A stretch of DNA of 64,000 nt from Kryptolebias marmoratus (lineage: Eukaryota; Chordata; Actinopteri; Cyprinodontiformes; Rivulidae): assembly GCF_001649575.2 (NCBI RefSeq), contig NC_051450.1, positions 15,227,327 through 15,291,326 of the forward strand, given 5' to 3'. The notes under the pieces were generated by a model, which had not been told where the DNA came from, did no database searches, and saw only the letters and a program-made list of their open reading frames with translations. The position numbers were made by a program, and so were the translations under genes. This document shows positions 47,501 through 59,060 of this stretch, piece after piece (the stretch's first letter is position 1; each line of letters starts with the position of its first letter).

Positions 47501-47790
47501 ATACATAAGATTGTCTATTTACATATTAAAGGTCATATGAACTCAAATTTTAGTCTGTTTTGAGTAATGACGACTTTTATAGATTTTTTTAATATGAGGG
47601 CCACAGGAAACAATGTTTTAATTTCCACACCAACAAAGAGCAATGAAAGAAAAATGTATTTTTTGCACGTTATTCATTGAGGGCAATATTACAATACTTA
47701 AGTTTTTAATCAAACAGTCCTGTAATTTTTTTTCCTTTGTGTAAAGTTTTGTTAATGCTTCAGTGAAATGTGTTGACTAAAATAATGAAA

Positions 47791-47960
47791 CAACCTCAGT
47801 TTGGAAACATAGAAATATATCTGAAATGCTTACAGCTAGTCTGAGCAGGGCCAACACCCATGTATATTGCTGCTGTCTTTAAAACAACAAAAGATTTCAT
47901 AAAAAATTAATCCAAGACACTATTTCAGAAACCTATACATCAACACCAATGTAGCAATGC
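47791..47960. mobile_element. Fold-back transposon fragment, copy D (weak)
   Basis: CAGCTAGTCTGAGCAGGGCC near 47833, followed by TTGCTGCTGTCTTTAAAACA, matches the left-arm order of copies B, E and F in diverged form. No termini found. Confidence 0.5.
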
Positions 47961-48471
47961 ATGTTCTTTTTTGACAAAATAAAAATAAATATTACTACAT
48001 CTCTGATGTAAGTGCCCCAGTACTAGTTTTAACTCTCATGTCCTCTAAGTAAACGCCCTTTTTTAATAAATAAAAACACACCTCAGGAAATGTTTTTCTG
48101 GTGTTGATTTTAATAGTTCTTTCTTTGCTGCTGTATGTTCGTATTATCATTTTTTTCTAATATGTTAAGCTGTAATCAGTTATTTCATGATTAAACGGAA
48201 GGTCATGTGACACCATGATTGTGGGGTAGGTGGGACTTAAAGCCCCACATTACTCGTGCAGACACTGGTCTGCAAAAATATTACATGGCAGCTCCTTTAA
48301 AACAGTTCCTGCTGGCTTCAATTCCAAACAGCAAGAGAAGACAGGGACACTTGGTCTACTAGTATAATATGTCTATGATTCTATCTGTCACTTTGAATCC
48401 TTTAATATCTATGCTGACAAACTTTAGCTTTCACCAACCAATACTCAGACTCAAAATAACATGAAGAATTG

Positions 48472-48473
<2 letters not shown>

Positions 48474-48533
<60 letters not shown>
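48474..48533. repeat. (AT)n microsatellite
   Basis: About 60 bp of AT dinucleotides with one GT interruption. Confidence 0.97.
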
Positions 48534-48536
<3 letters not shown>

Positions 48537-49330
48537 TGTCTGAGCTGACATCTGGCCTCCTGAGGTTGTTGCCTATGTATTTGTATGGTGATTTAAAACA
48601 ACAGAAAGTCCTGCTCCAGTGTTAATTTACTCAAAGCAGCAGGCGTTGATGGTTTGGCCACTGACCATTACACAGTAGGACAGAGGTGTCCAGCTGACTG
48701 TCCTTTTAATCGACAGCAGCAGGCCTGAGGAATTTAACAGCATGTGATTCACCATTTTTTTTTCCTTCCAGCAAATAACGTTTATGGAAGATTTACGAGT
48801 CAGATTTGTCCGCACCTTCAGTTCATTCAATTAGCAGCTGTGAATGTCTTGGTAAAAGAAGGTGACGAGACAATTGAAGGAGTCATCTAATTATTTTATC
48901 CCAGCACTACATAAAACCTCACCAACGCTGTAGTCCCTGGACATGGCTTGATGATGTGGAGTAAATGGGTTAAACCAGCAGGGGTGATAAAATGTGAGCC
49001 TCTCCTGGAGATATTCCCCAACATCTAGCATCTTTAAAGTGAATCAAGGACCTGCAGGAATAAAAATTTCATTAGATTGCGTATATACATGGTGTAAGGT
49101 AAATCAAATCAACTGCTTTAAATGAACATTTATGATAAGATTGTGAGTCAGACAATGCATATATTCACTTCTCTTAGGAGCAGGTCAGTGCATCAAGGGC
49201 TGCAGCAGACAAATCTTTGTTCACCTCCATCAACCTATAAGGAAATCTGAAATGGTTAACTTTAGGTGGGACAGAGGCACCTGGTCTGAGAAACCATAAG
49301 AGCGGTAGCAAGAAGCCACAAGCTAAAGTC
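48534..49330. other. Spacer with mixed composition
   Basis: 48840-49060 is non-repetitive, with GACAATTGAAGGAGTC and ATCTAATTATTTTATCCC phrases, a weak enhancer candidate. No gene seen. Confidence 0.35.
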
Positions 49331-49339
49331 TGTCTTACA

Positions 49340-49680
49340 GCCGGATCTTTCTCCTTGTTTTGTAAATTAGCTGTGAGTAATGAATTCTGGGAAACTGCCC
49401 TGCTGCATGGCTGTTCCCTCACTGCCAGTCCCGCCCTCGCTCCCCCATCGGCACTGCCTTCCCAAATATGTCCTGATGTTTCTAGTCTGTCAGAAGCCAC
49501 CCCAGGGGGCAGTGTGATAGCCCGCCCGGCGGCGTGTCCCCTTCTTGTCACTGAGCTCAAGCTAGCTGAACCGTATAAGCCCCTGCCACTGCAAACACGA
49601 GTGACCCCAAATGGGATTGACATATCACAGACCGTAGATGCTGGGCCACCAGTCCACTGACATCACTTTCTGCTGGTGGT
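49340..49680. promoter_or_regulatory. GC-rich block, open on both strands, with CTCF-like motif
   Basis: The longest open frame of the window (149 codons, minus, 49174-49623) overlaps a 101-codon + frame (49355-49660). Neither product is recognised, and being open both ways points to GC-rich composition. CACCCCAGGGGGCAGTG near 49499-49515 is close to the CTCF core. A donor-like GTAAGA occurs at 49679 on +, but no + frame is open up to it, arguing against a + coding exon. Confidence 0.3.
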
Positions 49681-51500
49681 AAGAAAACTGACAGCATCAC
49701 GTGAAGAAACAGAAAATTTGAGTGTTTGCAGTGATAATCAGAAACAAAATTCCAACTCTGCAAGAACATTCAAAAGGAAATCCAGACTAAACGTCTGATG
49801 CTGATGTGTGAACATTTTAGCTAAAGAAAATCCTTCAAAAATCACTCCACGTGTGATTTTCACCTTTAAAAGTCCAAAGGACTTTCTGTTTCCCTGCTTC
49901 CTTCACTTTTTGTGCCTGAAAAAGCAGCCTTAGCTATGACTACCACATGGGTCCCAAAGCGCACATTAGGGAGCCTGGGGGGTCCCTAAGTGTCACCCAT
50001 GAAATCAGGATGTTAGGGTATGAAAAATAGGGGCGGGACCGCAAGTAATTCTCATTATTGTTAAATGTTCATCGTCGCTGGTGTTGCCTTAGTGCGACAC
50101 TGCTGCCAAGAAACAAAATGGCTACGACGCTCAGATAGCTTTAGAGCCAAATCTATGTGGGGGAAATCTTCTTAAGTATGTCTATGACCCTAAATTAATT
50201 ACAACAAAATCTGACCATAAAGTGTTGCATTTCTTTTTTTACTTCTTCTTTCTATAAGAAAAAGAAAACTCAAATTAACTCTTGTGAAAGATAAATAATT
50301 TTATGGTGATTAATGCTAAATGTTCTGATTCTATTTCTAAAGGCTAAAAGCAATTTGGCAGCAATTAATATAAAGAAGGAACTGCAGGGCATCCACATCA
50401 TTTTCCACTGTGACCCTCCAAAATCCACTCTGCAAGCTTTGACTGGCAGAGAGAAAAGAACTTCTCAATGGCAGCTTTTGACGTCCATAATGGCTTAATG
50501 TCTGCGTTTGACAGAGATATCGGGGAGAGAAGAGTGACTCTTTACGTGTTGATGTGGCCCAGAAGCTTTTTCTGTCACAGCTGATGACAGCAACTTTCTC
50601 CATGCAGATTAAATTGGTGTTTACAGATTTGCCCTGGGTGTACATTTTTCCTCCTGCTGAGATCCACTGGCTGATGATGAGTTGCAGATGAGACCAACCG
50701 TTCTCGACACTGATGCTTATGTCTCCATCACACAGAGCTTGCAAGTGGCTTACCACTCTGACATGGTAAATGGTACAGCATTAGCAGCTATTTACATTTG
50801 CAGAGGATGCGCTGCAGTTTCTGTCTTGCTGCACCCGTTGCTCGTCTGCCAGAGCTGCCTTGACGAGGAAGACGAAACTCAGAAAATTAAACATCATCAG
50901 TCTTGACTGTAAAGTCAAACCAAACCAAGTCATATGGCGCTACAATGGACATGAATGTATCCTAGTGTTGTTGTACTGCTGGAGTTGTTACAGCTGGTCA
51001 GTAAGAATGTGCTCAAAGTTTAAGAACACACTGGACTGTTTTCACAGATGCCTTTTTCCCCTTGAAGCTCTACTTCAAAAAGGAATCTGGCTCATTTCAG
51101 CATGATCCTCAAGTTTAATGCATGTGAATTGCTGAAAACTAAATAGAGACATGCAGATTTCCTCTATATTGTGGCTTTATTATGGATGCGTAAGTTTTTA
51201 CATATGTTGTTTGTTGAAGCAGAAGCAGCATGACAGATGATCCTATAGAACAATAATTTCACTGTACACAACACTAAAGAGTGATTAGCTTCTACAGTCA
51301 TTGCTTCAAAAGTGCTTCGTAAAATATTAAGTAGTTTGTTGAGAGCAATTTACATTGATTAAACTTTCAAGGTACAATTGTGGGGCAGAGTTTGCTGATT
51401 GCTTCAAGTGTTTGATGCAGAATGTTTACTTTCAACTACACCTTGAAAGTAAAAAAAATGATCTGATATTAAATATATTGATGAAGAGAACTGTTTGGAT
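49681..51500. other. Spacer with an unrecognised 139-codon minus frame
   Basis: 50337-50756 is open on minus for 139 codons; the peptide has no recognised domain and no clear splice context. The rest is AT-rich, with a CpG patch near 50075-50130. Confidence 0.35.
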
Positions 51501-51514
51501 TATAAGAATGGTTT

Positions 51515-52119
51515 TGTTTTTTTTAAACTACAGTTCTTGTTTTGGAGGAATAAAGTTTAATTTTGACTGAATTGACAAGCTAATGCTTAGTTTGAACAGA
51601 GCCAAATTGACTTGTCAACTTTACACAACTCCAATCTCTACTAATCCATAATGATTCATGCAAGATGCTACTTTTTTACCTTTACAGAACATTGCCATCA
51701 ATGTTGCGCCATACGATTATTTATATAGTATTCAATGGTTATTCTAAAGTGCAAATGGTGGCAGGAGCAGCTAGTTGTAGTACTTCTTGTACAACATGGG
51801 GCATTTCTGGCAGGAATATTGTAATATATCTGCCAGAATAACATTGTTACTCAATGCAATGATACAAATGAATATAAAATAGCGGTCACAAAAACTGCTT
51901 AGATTTTTTGTTTTGTTTTGTTTAAAGTTGGCAGCAATCCACTTTTGTTTTTGCCCTGCTCTAACTAGACATTAGCTCATCAATTTGATCAAAATTCAAC
52001 TCTGTTTCCCCAAACCCCAGGCTGTTCAAAGAGCTATCTACAACAGGTAAGATATTAACTGTTCATAAGCTTTCCATAAAAGCAGCATTTAAAAAATTTG
52101 AACTATACATTTTGGTTAA
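51515..52119. mobile_element. Fold-back transposon, copy E
   Basis: Left arm: GTTTTGGAGGAATAAAGTTT near 51538 and GACAAGCTAATGC near 51576. Loop: GCAGCTAGTTGTAGTACTTC near 51767, shared with copy G. Right arm: GAGCTATCTACAACAGGTAA near 52031, ending TTTGAACTATACATTTTGG before TTAA at 52116-52119. The outer left terminus is lost. No coding capacity. Confidence 0.75.
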
Positions 52120-52249
52120 TTACTGGATAATTTTGTAAACAAACATAATTACCACTTGAAAAAAATGTCTATCCTCTCTACAAATTGTTAGTAGGTGAGC
52201 AGTGAATATACAGAGCAGCACCTCTGTATTCATTTCAGGTTGTAAACAG

Positions 52250-52560
52250 TAGTCTGAGCACTGGGTTGTTATCGAGTTGTGGCCCCCGGCGTAGGATTGA
52301 TCCACTTCAGTCCAGCAGCAGGGGGGCGGGAGCTCTGGAGGGGCTCAGCAGGGCTTCAAATCAATAAGGTTAATAGATGTGGGGGCCACGCAGTCAGAGG
52401 TGTGCAGCCTGGCATTTTCGGTGCCAATGAGGAAAATTCCTGATGACGAGGTGTCTCTTTTGGAGCCTGCATTAATGTCAGTCTGATTACCTGGAGTCAG
52501 GACGTCAGATCCAGTGGAGGCTTGTTCCTTTGCCATTAACTGGAATTAGCTTTACAAGGA
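52250..52560. promoter_or_regulatory. GC-balanced candidate regulatory block
   Basis: Raised GC with CpGs and a GCAGGGGGGCGGGAGC Sp/KLF-like stretch near 52318. The minus strand is open for 63 codons (52345-52536). Function inferred. Confidence 0.3.
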
Positions 52561-52730
52561 GACCCTTCAGACTGGAGACTTTAACTTGCCACCTCTTCAT
52601 CCGCTGTCCATTGAGAACAAATTGCCAATCCCCTCCCCTCTTTCCTTCTGACTCTATTCTTTCACTCTGATTTCTATAATGCCAACAGTTTCATAATCAC
52701 TTGATGAGTAATTTCCTCTCATTTGGGATT

Positions 52731-52768
52731 TGGAGAGAAAAAAGAGAGAGGGGGAGAGAGAGGGGTTT
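52731..52768. repeat. (GA)-rich purine tract
   Basis: Irregular GA/GGA repeats. Confidence 0.85.
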
Positions 52769-53141
52769 CATTTATACTTTTTTCCCCTCTCGCTCTCATT
52801 TTTCTGGTATTTCTCACATCGCGTTTTCTTAAGAGCATAATTGAACAAGAAAAAAAGGGGTTTGAGGGAAAGGAAAAATGATGGCATAGTGGAAAATAAT
52901 TAAAGGTTAAAAAGAGTTAAAATAAAAATTGAGTGGTTAAAATCTTGTTTAACTGACAGAATGGATTTAAAGCTTTCTAAGAAAATATTTGTCTAGATTT
53001 GCCACATTGCAAGCTTTTTTTAGAGAACACTGAGCTATATTTCATGCTTTTAATTATTTCAGAGACACTGAGTTAAAATGTTTTGTAAATTTTGTTCTCA
53101 CAGAACAAAATTTAACTTTTTCACATTGTGATCCTTGCTTA

Positions 53142-53804
53142 CCTATTAGAGAGAAGTTCTGCTCTTTTGAAGTGGGGCTCAGTGAGAAAGTTACGAACAC
53201 TTAATATCTCCTTTATTGTAGATAGCTCATTAAAGGACCTCAGTTTGGAGGAATAGTTTTATTCTGAAAGATGCTAACAACAAGTCTAAGCAGGCACAAG
53301 GACAAAGCTGATTGTTGCCAACTTAGAAAACCCCAATCTCAGAGGTTTCATAGTGGCTCGTGTGGATGCTATTTTAAAAACCTCTACACACCCAATTGGT
53401 GTACAAGTTTGCATTACAAAGTTTTTCCAACAGAAATACTATAATATTCCTGCCTGAAGAGCCCCAAGCTGAACCAGAAATGCTGCACCAAGCAGTTTCT
53501 AGAATTTGTTATTTTAACGACCCATTGAATTCTATGGGAATAACTGCAATGAGAAAACGAGCAAAGTAAAGATTTACAAAATAGTATTTACACTGGAAGT
53601 TAAAACTTCTGAAATTGGATTTGTTTTAGGAAATCAGCAAACCATTTTGGTCCTGGTTCCGCTCAGACTAGCTGTTAGCTTGTCAGACTGGAAATCTTTT
53701 TCTCTAAATTGAAGCCAAAGAGCTATCTCAAACAGGTAATGTATTATTTGTTCATAACCTTTTCCACAGAACCCCCTTTCGAAAGTGATTCAAACTATTG
53801 TTAA
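53142..53804. mobile_element. Fold-back transposon, copy F (near full length)
   Basis: Left arm: CTCTTTTGAAGTGGGGCTCA near 53163, AATATCTCCTTTATTGTAGA near 53202. The right arm mirrors it: GAGCTATCTCAAACAGGTAA near 53720, CAGAACCCCCTTTCGAAAGT near 53767, and TTAA at 53801-53804. Loop sequence matches copies B, E and G. The left TTAA is not identifiable. Confidence 0.75.
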
Positions 53805-53989
53805 TGATAACCTTTTTGATATTCCAAAACTTATAGTGTAGTTTGGAAGGCAGAGTAGAAATGAGGTGCTGATCTTTTCTCTCAGTGACTGGTAAAATGT
53901 CTGTCTCCGCTATTTGTGGATGAGGATCTACAGAAGAGAAGGCTGACCACGATGCAACACCTTGCAATCAGCGATGCACCTGCGTAGGC

Positions 53990-54560
53990 TGCATTAAAGT
54001 GTGAGCAGAAGTCATGCTGGCTTCACTACCCTCAGTCCTCCTAAACAAAACACTGAAGTCATTTGCAATAAAAGAATCAGTTGTCTTTCCCCCCCTGTCT
54101 TTCAAAAGAACCCTTTGCATAGGAAATCAGTTGTCTCTCCCTTCATGGACATCATGCCGTGTGGGCTCCCATGGAAATGAGTTTTGGCATTGTTGTGCCG
54201 AGGCACACCCCCCTCTAATAAATTGAGGAGGATTAAGAGAGAAGAATGGAAGTAAAGGATAGTCATTTCATCGTGACAGCCATTTTTTAGAGGGGGGTTG
54301 GGGCAGTCAGAGATTTAAAGGATAATCATCCCCGGGTTTTTTTCCATAACATGCATTACAGTCTGCTTCTTTGAACTTTGCTGCCACTTAAGTTAGATTT
54401 GAAGAAGGAAAAAGAGAAAAAAAAAAAAAATCAAATGTTTAGTGTTTGAGACTTGAGCGACATATTAGAGACATCTGAGTGAGTTATTAAAGCGTTGTGC
54501 CTCTTGGAGATTATTATGCATTAATCTGAGCACTTTGAAGTGTGTGTGAGTGTGTTTCAA
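53990..54560. promoter_or_regulatory. Candidate conserved noncoding block
   Basis: Non-repetitive DNA with ATTATGCATTAA at 54513-54524, nearly the same string as in the 47080-47500 block, and GGATAATCATCCCC near 54320. A poly-A at 54417-54430 interrupts it. Function inferred. Confidence 0.3.
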
Positions 54561-57290
54561 GGGTGGAATTAAAAGCACACATCTTGGCTCATAAAATCAG
54601 GCCACTTCTGCAAATGATGTCGAAGAAAGTCTTGCAGGCTCCCACTTACAGATTTTCTGCTGGTTCTCTCCTTGATTTGTAGTAATATTCCATAAAAATA
54701 TCTTGTTCAAATGTAATAAAATCCAAGTGGCTGTAGCATTTAGTTTAGTCAGAAAATGCTGCCAAGTCTCTGTACATATGGTCCTACTTTTTATTGATCA
54801 TGAAGTCAGCTTCCACCCAGCCCGTCCAAACTGTTTGTTTAGTCTCTCCAAGTGATTGGAAACACTTCAGAAATGGTGACCAGCAGCAGGTGATGGGTGT
54901 CTGAGCTTTGAAGTCTGTCCTTCTCATGATCTCCTGCATATTCTAGAAAAAAAATCAAAGGAGGCATCAAAGGCATAGCTAAACTCTTTAAGACTCTGCA
55001 TGCACCAAAAAAAAAGGGCACCAAAACAGCGCGAACAAGCAAAGCAGGTGGTGGCTGCTGGTCGGTGCAATCAGATGTCCAACACCCGTCACGCTGCAGA
55101 CAAACTGCAGAAGCTTCTATTTTAATGCTGAACAGCAGCAAGGCTCTCAGTTTGACTGGCACTTGTCTCACACAGAGGACAGGCAGACAGCTTGGAGAAA
55201 CCAACAAATATAAAGAATTGTCCAACATAAAGGAGCTCCATTACTGCAACACAAACATTCAGAGCTATTAATGGATAAGAGTGTTTTTTTTAAATAGCTT
55301 GTGACAACTTGCTTGTACTTTGAGGTCAAAATTACAACCAATGTTTAGAGAGTCAGTATTAAGTATTATTTAGTATTGCATTTCGAATGAGAGCTGGCCA
55401 TACACAGAATTATAGTAACTAATCTTTCTGACAGCAGATGGTAAACAGATCCATCACCTCCACAGTTTACCTCTATTGGCAGAATTGATGACTGTAAAGC
55501 AGCTTGGTGGAAGCTCCAATTGGAACATTTCTCTAAAACTAACAGATAAATCCACATTAATTTAACTTCCTGCTTCCACCTCCCTGATGTATGTCTGTCC
55601 TCCTGTCTCCTTGGCTGCACAGAGGAATTATTTGAGCTTTTCTGGGACCAGCAAGAATCAGCGCTGCCATACTGGTTCACTGCTGGATTACTCTCATTGC
55701 GTGAGTCTTTGGCCTCTTTCCTCTAGTGACGACACAGGGTCGTGTTCACAAGAGGTTGATTTAACACATTCACCGCAGTGTACTGCCACAAGCCACATGC
55801 CTCCCAGCCCAGTGATTCTAACACAACACTAAGCACCCCTGAAATGAGAAGACAAAATGCCTCTTTGACTCAGTTCAAAAACATTTAATTTTTTTGGGTG
55901 GGGAGGATGGGTTGATTTTGGCCAAACACTCTCCAGGGAGTTAATTCTAAAAAGAATTTGCTTTGGGCACTTAAAGGGTTTGTTTTTAGCTCTGGAACTT
56001 TGAATTATGTTTATAAACAAAATGGCAAATATTTCCATTTCCAGCATTATTTTACACTGGCAGAATAAAAAGTATCTTTGGGTTTTAGGCTGCCATTGAG
56101 GCAACGCAAGCCGTGACAATCCAAGCAATGACAAGACATCATACATTTAGGAAACTAACTTTAGGGTTAGACTGAGGTGTCAAAACAATTTGGTTAGGTT
56201 TAGAAAAATGTTTTGACTAAAATTTAGCTTTTCAAGTAGTGACTTTGCTCTTTAACTTGAAATTATGCCCAAATGTAACAAAAAGTCATTACATCACATA
56301 GATTTGTTTGTACAAATGTAACTAAAAAATGTCGAAGATGCTTCGCGTCATTCCAAAGTTTTAAAATGAGAGTTATAAGTCTGTTTATTAAGATGAATAT
56401 GCACTGAAAGATTTTTTTCTTCGTCTAATTGTATTGAAATAGTTAGCCTGTCTCATTTCACGGGATATTGTCACAGAGTCCCCCCCAAAAAACAAAATAA
56501 GCTTATCCTGCCTTTTCACAAGAGACTTAGGAATAACACACACAACAAACCAACTGACCCTTGAAACCTCTCTTTTTGGTTATATCGACCATGTCATGTT
56601 TTTATTGGCTTTGTTTCCTAAAGCTCTAAGTAGAGCAAAAGCATGGATGTACAGCAAAATGTCTCAAGGAGGCGTCCCACTTGAGACATCATTTGGTTTC
56701 CTCTAGGAGCTGCATGCCCCCCAGGAGACACAACTTGCGTACTGTTCTCACATTTCTAAGGCAAACAAAGTGCAGTCTTGATATTGGGGCTGTTAACTCA
56801 AAGCCTTTATATTGTTCTGACTTCAAATTTAATGGATCTCCTGAGAACATACAGTACGAGAAAATATTATGACAGCTAAAACAAGTTTATTTTTATTTCC
56901 AGGAATTTTCTTTAAATGTAGTTTAAGTTTTGAAGGTTTGGATAGTTTCAGCAAAGGCATGACTAATTCATTGCAGGAACAAGTGAACATTGTCAGTGGG
57001 TGTGATAGTTTGTTTCCTCTGCTTTGGTGTTTGTGATCCGTGTCATGTAATTAAAGCCTGAACACTGCAAGTCAATGCCTTTTCAGCAAGAATACACATT
57101 AACTGACACTGTTGTGAAGAATTAAAACCAGAAAAGAGAAAAAATACACCCAAGGGATCTGTGATTTTCGAGTATGTTTGACAAAAAGACCCACTTTTTA
57201 ACATATTTGTATTTCTTGCCATACTTCCTTCACAGTGTTTCAGCGCTTGACAACAATCGGAGCATTTAGAAAGGGTGTGAAAAAGTCTGC
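54561..57290. other. Spacer, no gene seen
   Basis: Mixed AT-rich DNA. Frames of 129 (54839-55228, minus), 104 and 105 codons (minus) show no domain and no splice context. No repeat family recognised. Confidence 0.4.
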
Positions 57291-57299
57291 TGCCTGTGG

Positions 57300-57490
57300 C
57301 CAAAAGAATGAACTATGGCAGACTGCAGCTCGTGAATGGGCCTTTTACAGGTCACAGACTCCATTCAGCCCACTGACACTGTTATTATCTGACCGTCATA
57401 AATGGGCCTAATTAATATTCTAATCATAGGCCTCCGGAACAGTGTAAGGAAAATTATCCACCAACTACCATTTGCTTACTTGCTTATGCA
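57300..57490. promoter_or_regulatory. Strong candidate conserved noncoding element
   Basis: GGCCTA (57405-57410) and TAGGCC (57427-57432) are inverted around ATTAATATTCTAATCA, a tight homeodomain cluster. The surrounding 190 bp is balanced and non-repetitive. Function inferred. Confidence 0.42.
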
Positions 57491-58260
57491 ATGACTCTGC
57501 TGGTGAAAAACAAGGACAGTGTATAAAAAAAAGACGATTTTAAGACTAACTTACAGTAAAGAATGTTTTTAAACAAATCTTTGAAGTTCTTGGCATGAAA
57601 CAAAGTCCATGAGAAGGGAATAAAAAAATACTCAATAGCACCGAGAAAAAAAACAAACACAAATGGGGTAAATTTTTCACTTAACATTTCTTTATGGTGG
57701 TTAGTTCAGTTTTACCATTATGAGATACCAAAAAGACTCAATGGTATATAAATTTATACAGATTGTGAGATTTTTTTTGCTACCGGTGACTTAGAAGCTG
57801 TTTGTCCTAGCCAATCAAATTCATTCAAAACTGAATGTCCAAAATCAGTCTTGATTTCTTACAAAATTTCTAGCATAAATTATCTTTTTAAAATCAAGAG
57901 TTTAAGCATCTGGCAAATCTTCAAACTTTCTTGCAAGTACCTAGAGTTTTTGATACATTACCTTTTAAGTAGAAAGTGATACTAGAAAGAATATTTTGTC
58001 GTTTTATATTGGAAATATCCGATTTTAACAAACAGTAACAGTATATATGTTGAATACTATATTATTTTGATCAACCAGTTTGAATTTCATCTTTGAATTG
58101 TTGCTTGAGTGTATTTTATTAGTCCATTGTTTATGAATTGTCTACAAATGCTATGCTGAAAATCAGCATCATTACAGTTTTTTTTTTTTTTTTCAACTCA
58201 GGTGTTTTTCTTTGAGCTTGAGACAGAGCTCCATCAGATGGGAAAGTGAACAGACTGAAA
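57491..58260. other. AT-rich spacer with poly-T (58178-58193)
   Basis: No gene or repeat family recognised beyond the 16-nt T run. Confidence 0.5.
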
Positions 58261-58269
58261 TGCTAATGT

Positions 58270-58620
58270 CTGCACAATGATAAATCTGCAGTATGAAATT
58301 GTCAGTACAGAGCTCAAAAGCCCCGAGGCTGCGCGTTATTGCTTTATTCTATTAGTCAGTTATTACCAGCAATCACAGTCAACCCCCACACACAAAGCCC
58401 CTTTTACATTACATTTATCAGCTGTTGTACAAACGCTGAAAACATATGACGGCAGCCCTCAGAGCTGTGTTTCCTCGAGGGCTAGAAGGAGGTGAGGGGA
58501 GGGTGGGAGGTCTCCGTAGAGGGGTGGAGGGAGGGGAGCTCCAGCTGGCCTATAATGCATATAATGCATCTGTTCACTGGGTTGGCCAGCACTGACACCA
58601 TGAGGACCACTTAGATTCTG
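58270..58620. promoter_or_regulatory. Candidate regulatory block with G-rich tract and duplicated 9-mer
   Basis: GGGGAGGGTGGGAGG near 58496 and GGGGTGGAGGGAGGGG near 58520 can form G-quadruplexes. ATAATGCAT is repeated head-to-tail at 58552-58569. A GAGGCTGCGCG stretch near 58325 keeps CpGs. Regulatory role inferred. Confidence 0.3.
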
Positions 58621-58739
58621 CTATAAACTGCTTTTTTTTACATTTCTGTTCTAATAAATTTCTGATCTCAAAGTTGAGTGCTCACTGTGAAGTGTGAATG
58701 ATGCTGTCAAATATATGTTTCTGCTAATGTCTGTGTGAT

Positions 58740-59060
58740 AATCACCTAACTATACACATCTAATTGTGCTACCTCTGCGCCCAGATGTTCAGGCCTGTGC
58801 CCTCTCTCCACTTCCTCTTATGGAAGCAGCAGCCTGAGGCTATTTACATCACTATCTGTGAAGTAATTACCATACTGTTTTATATAATGCCAAGGCAATC
58901 ATAGGGTGATAACATGCAATTAAGCAGTGTTCTCTGATTTGTACGCAGGCAGTCTTTTCTCTCACCGTTCCTGAAGATAAAGTGCCCATCTCAAAATGTC
59001 ACATTGTAGTAGCTTAATATGATTATTTTCAATTAATATTCATGTCTCTATCCAGGGATT
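58740..59060. promoter_or_regulatory. Strong candidate conserved noncoding element
   Basis: Homeodomain cores recur: CATCTAATTGTGC near 58757, GTGAAGTAATTACC near 58858, CATGCAATTAAGC near 58913, TTTCAATTAATATTC near 59027. Non-repetitive over about 320 bp. Function inferred. Confidence 0.4.

Noticed and set aside
54839..55228. 129-codon minus frame with hydrophobic stretches
   Set aside because: The hydrophobic runs reflect T-rich antisense DNA; no family resemblance.
23378..58243. Shared AGAGCTCCATC-GATGG phrase at about 23380 and 58226
   Set aside because: A 17-mer with one mismatch between two places in 64 kb is expected several times by chance.
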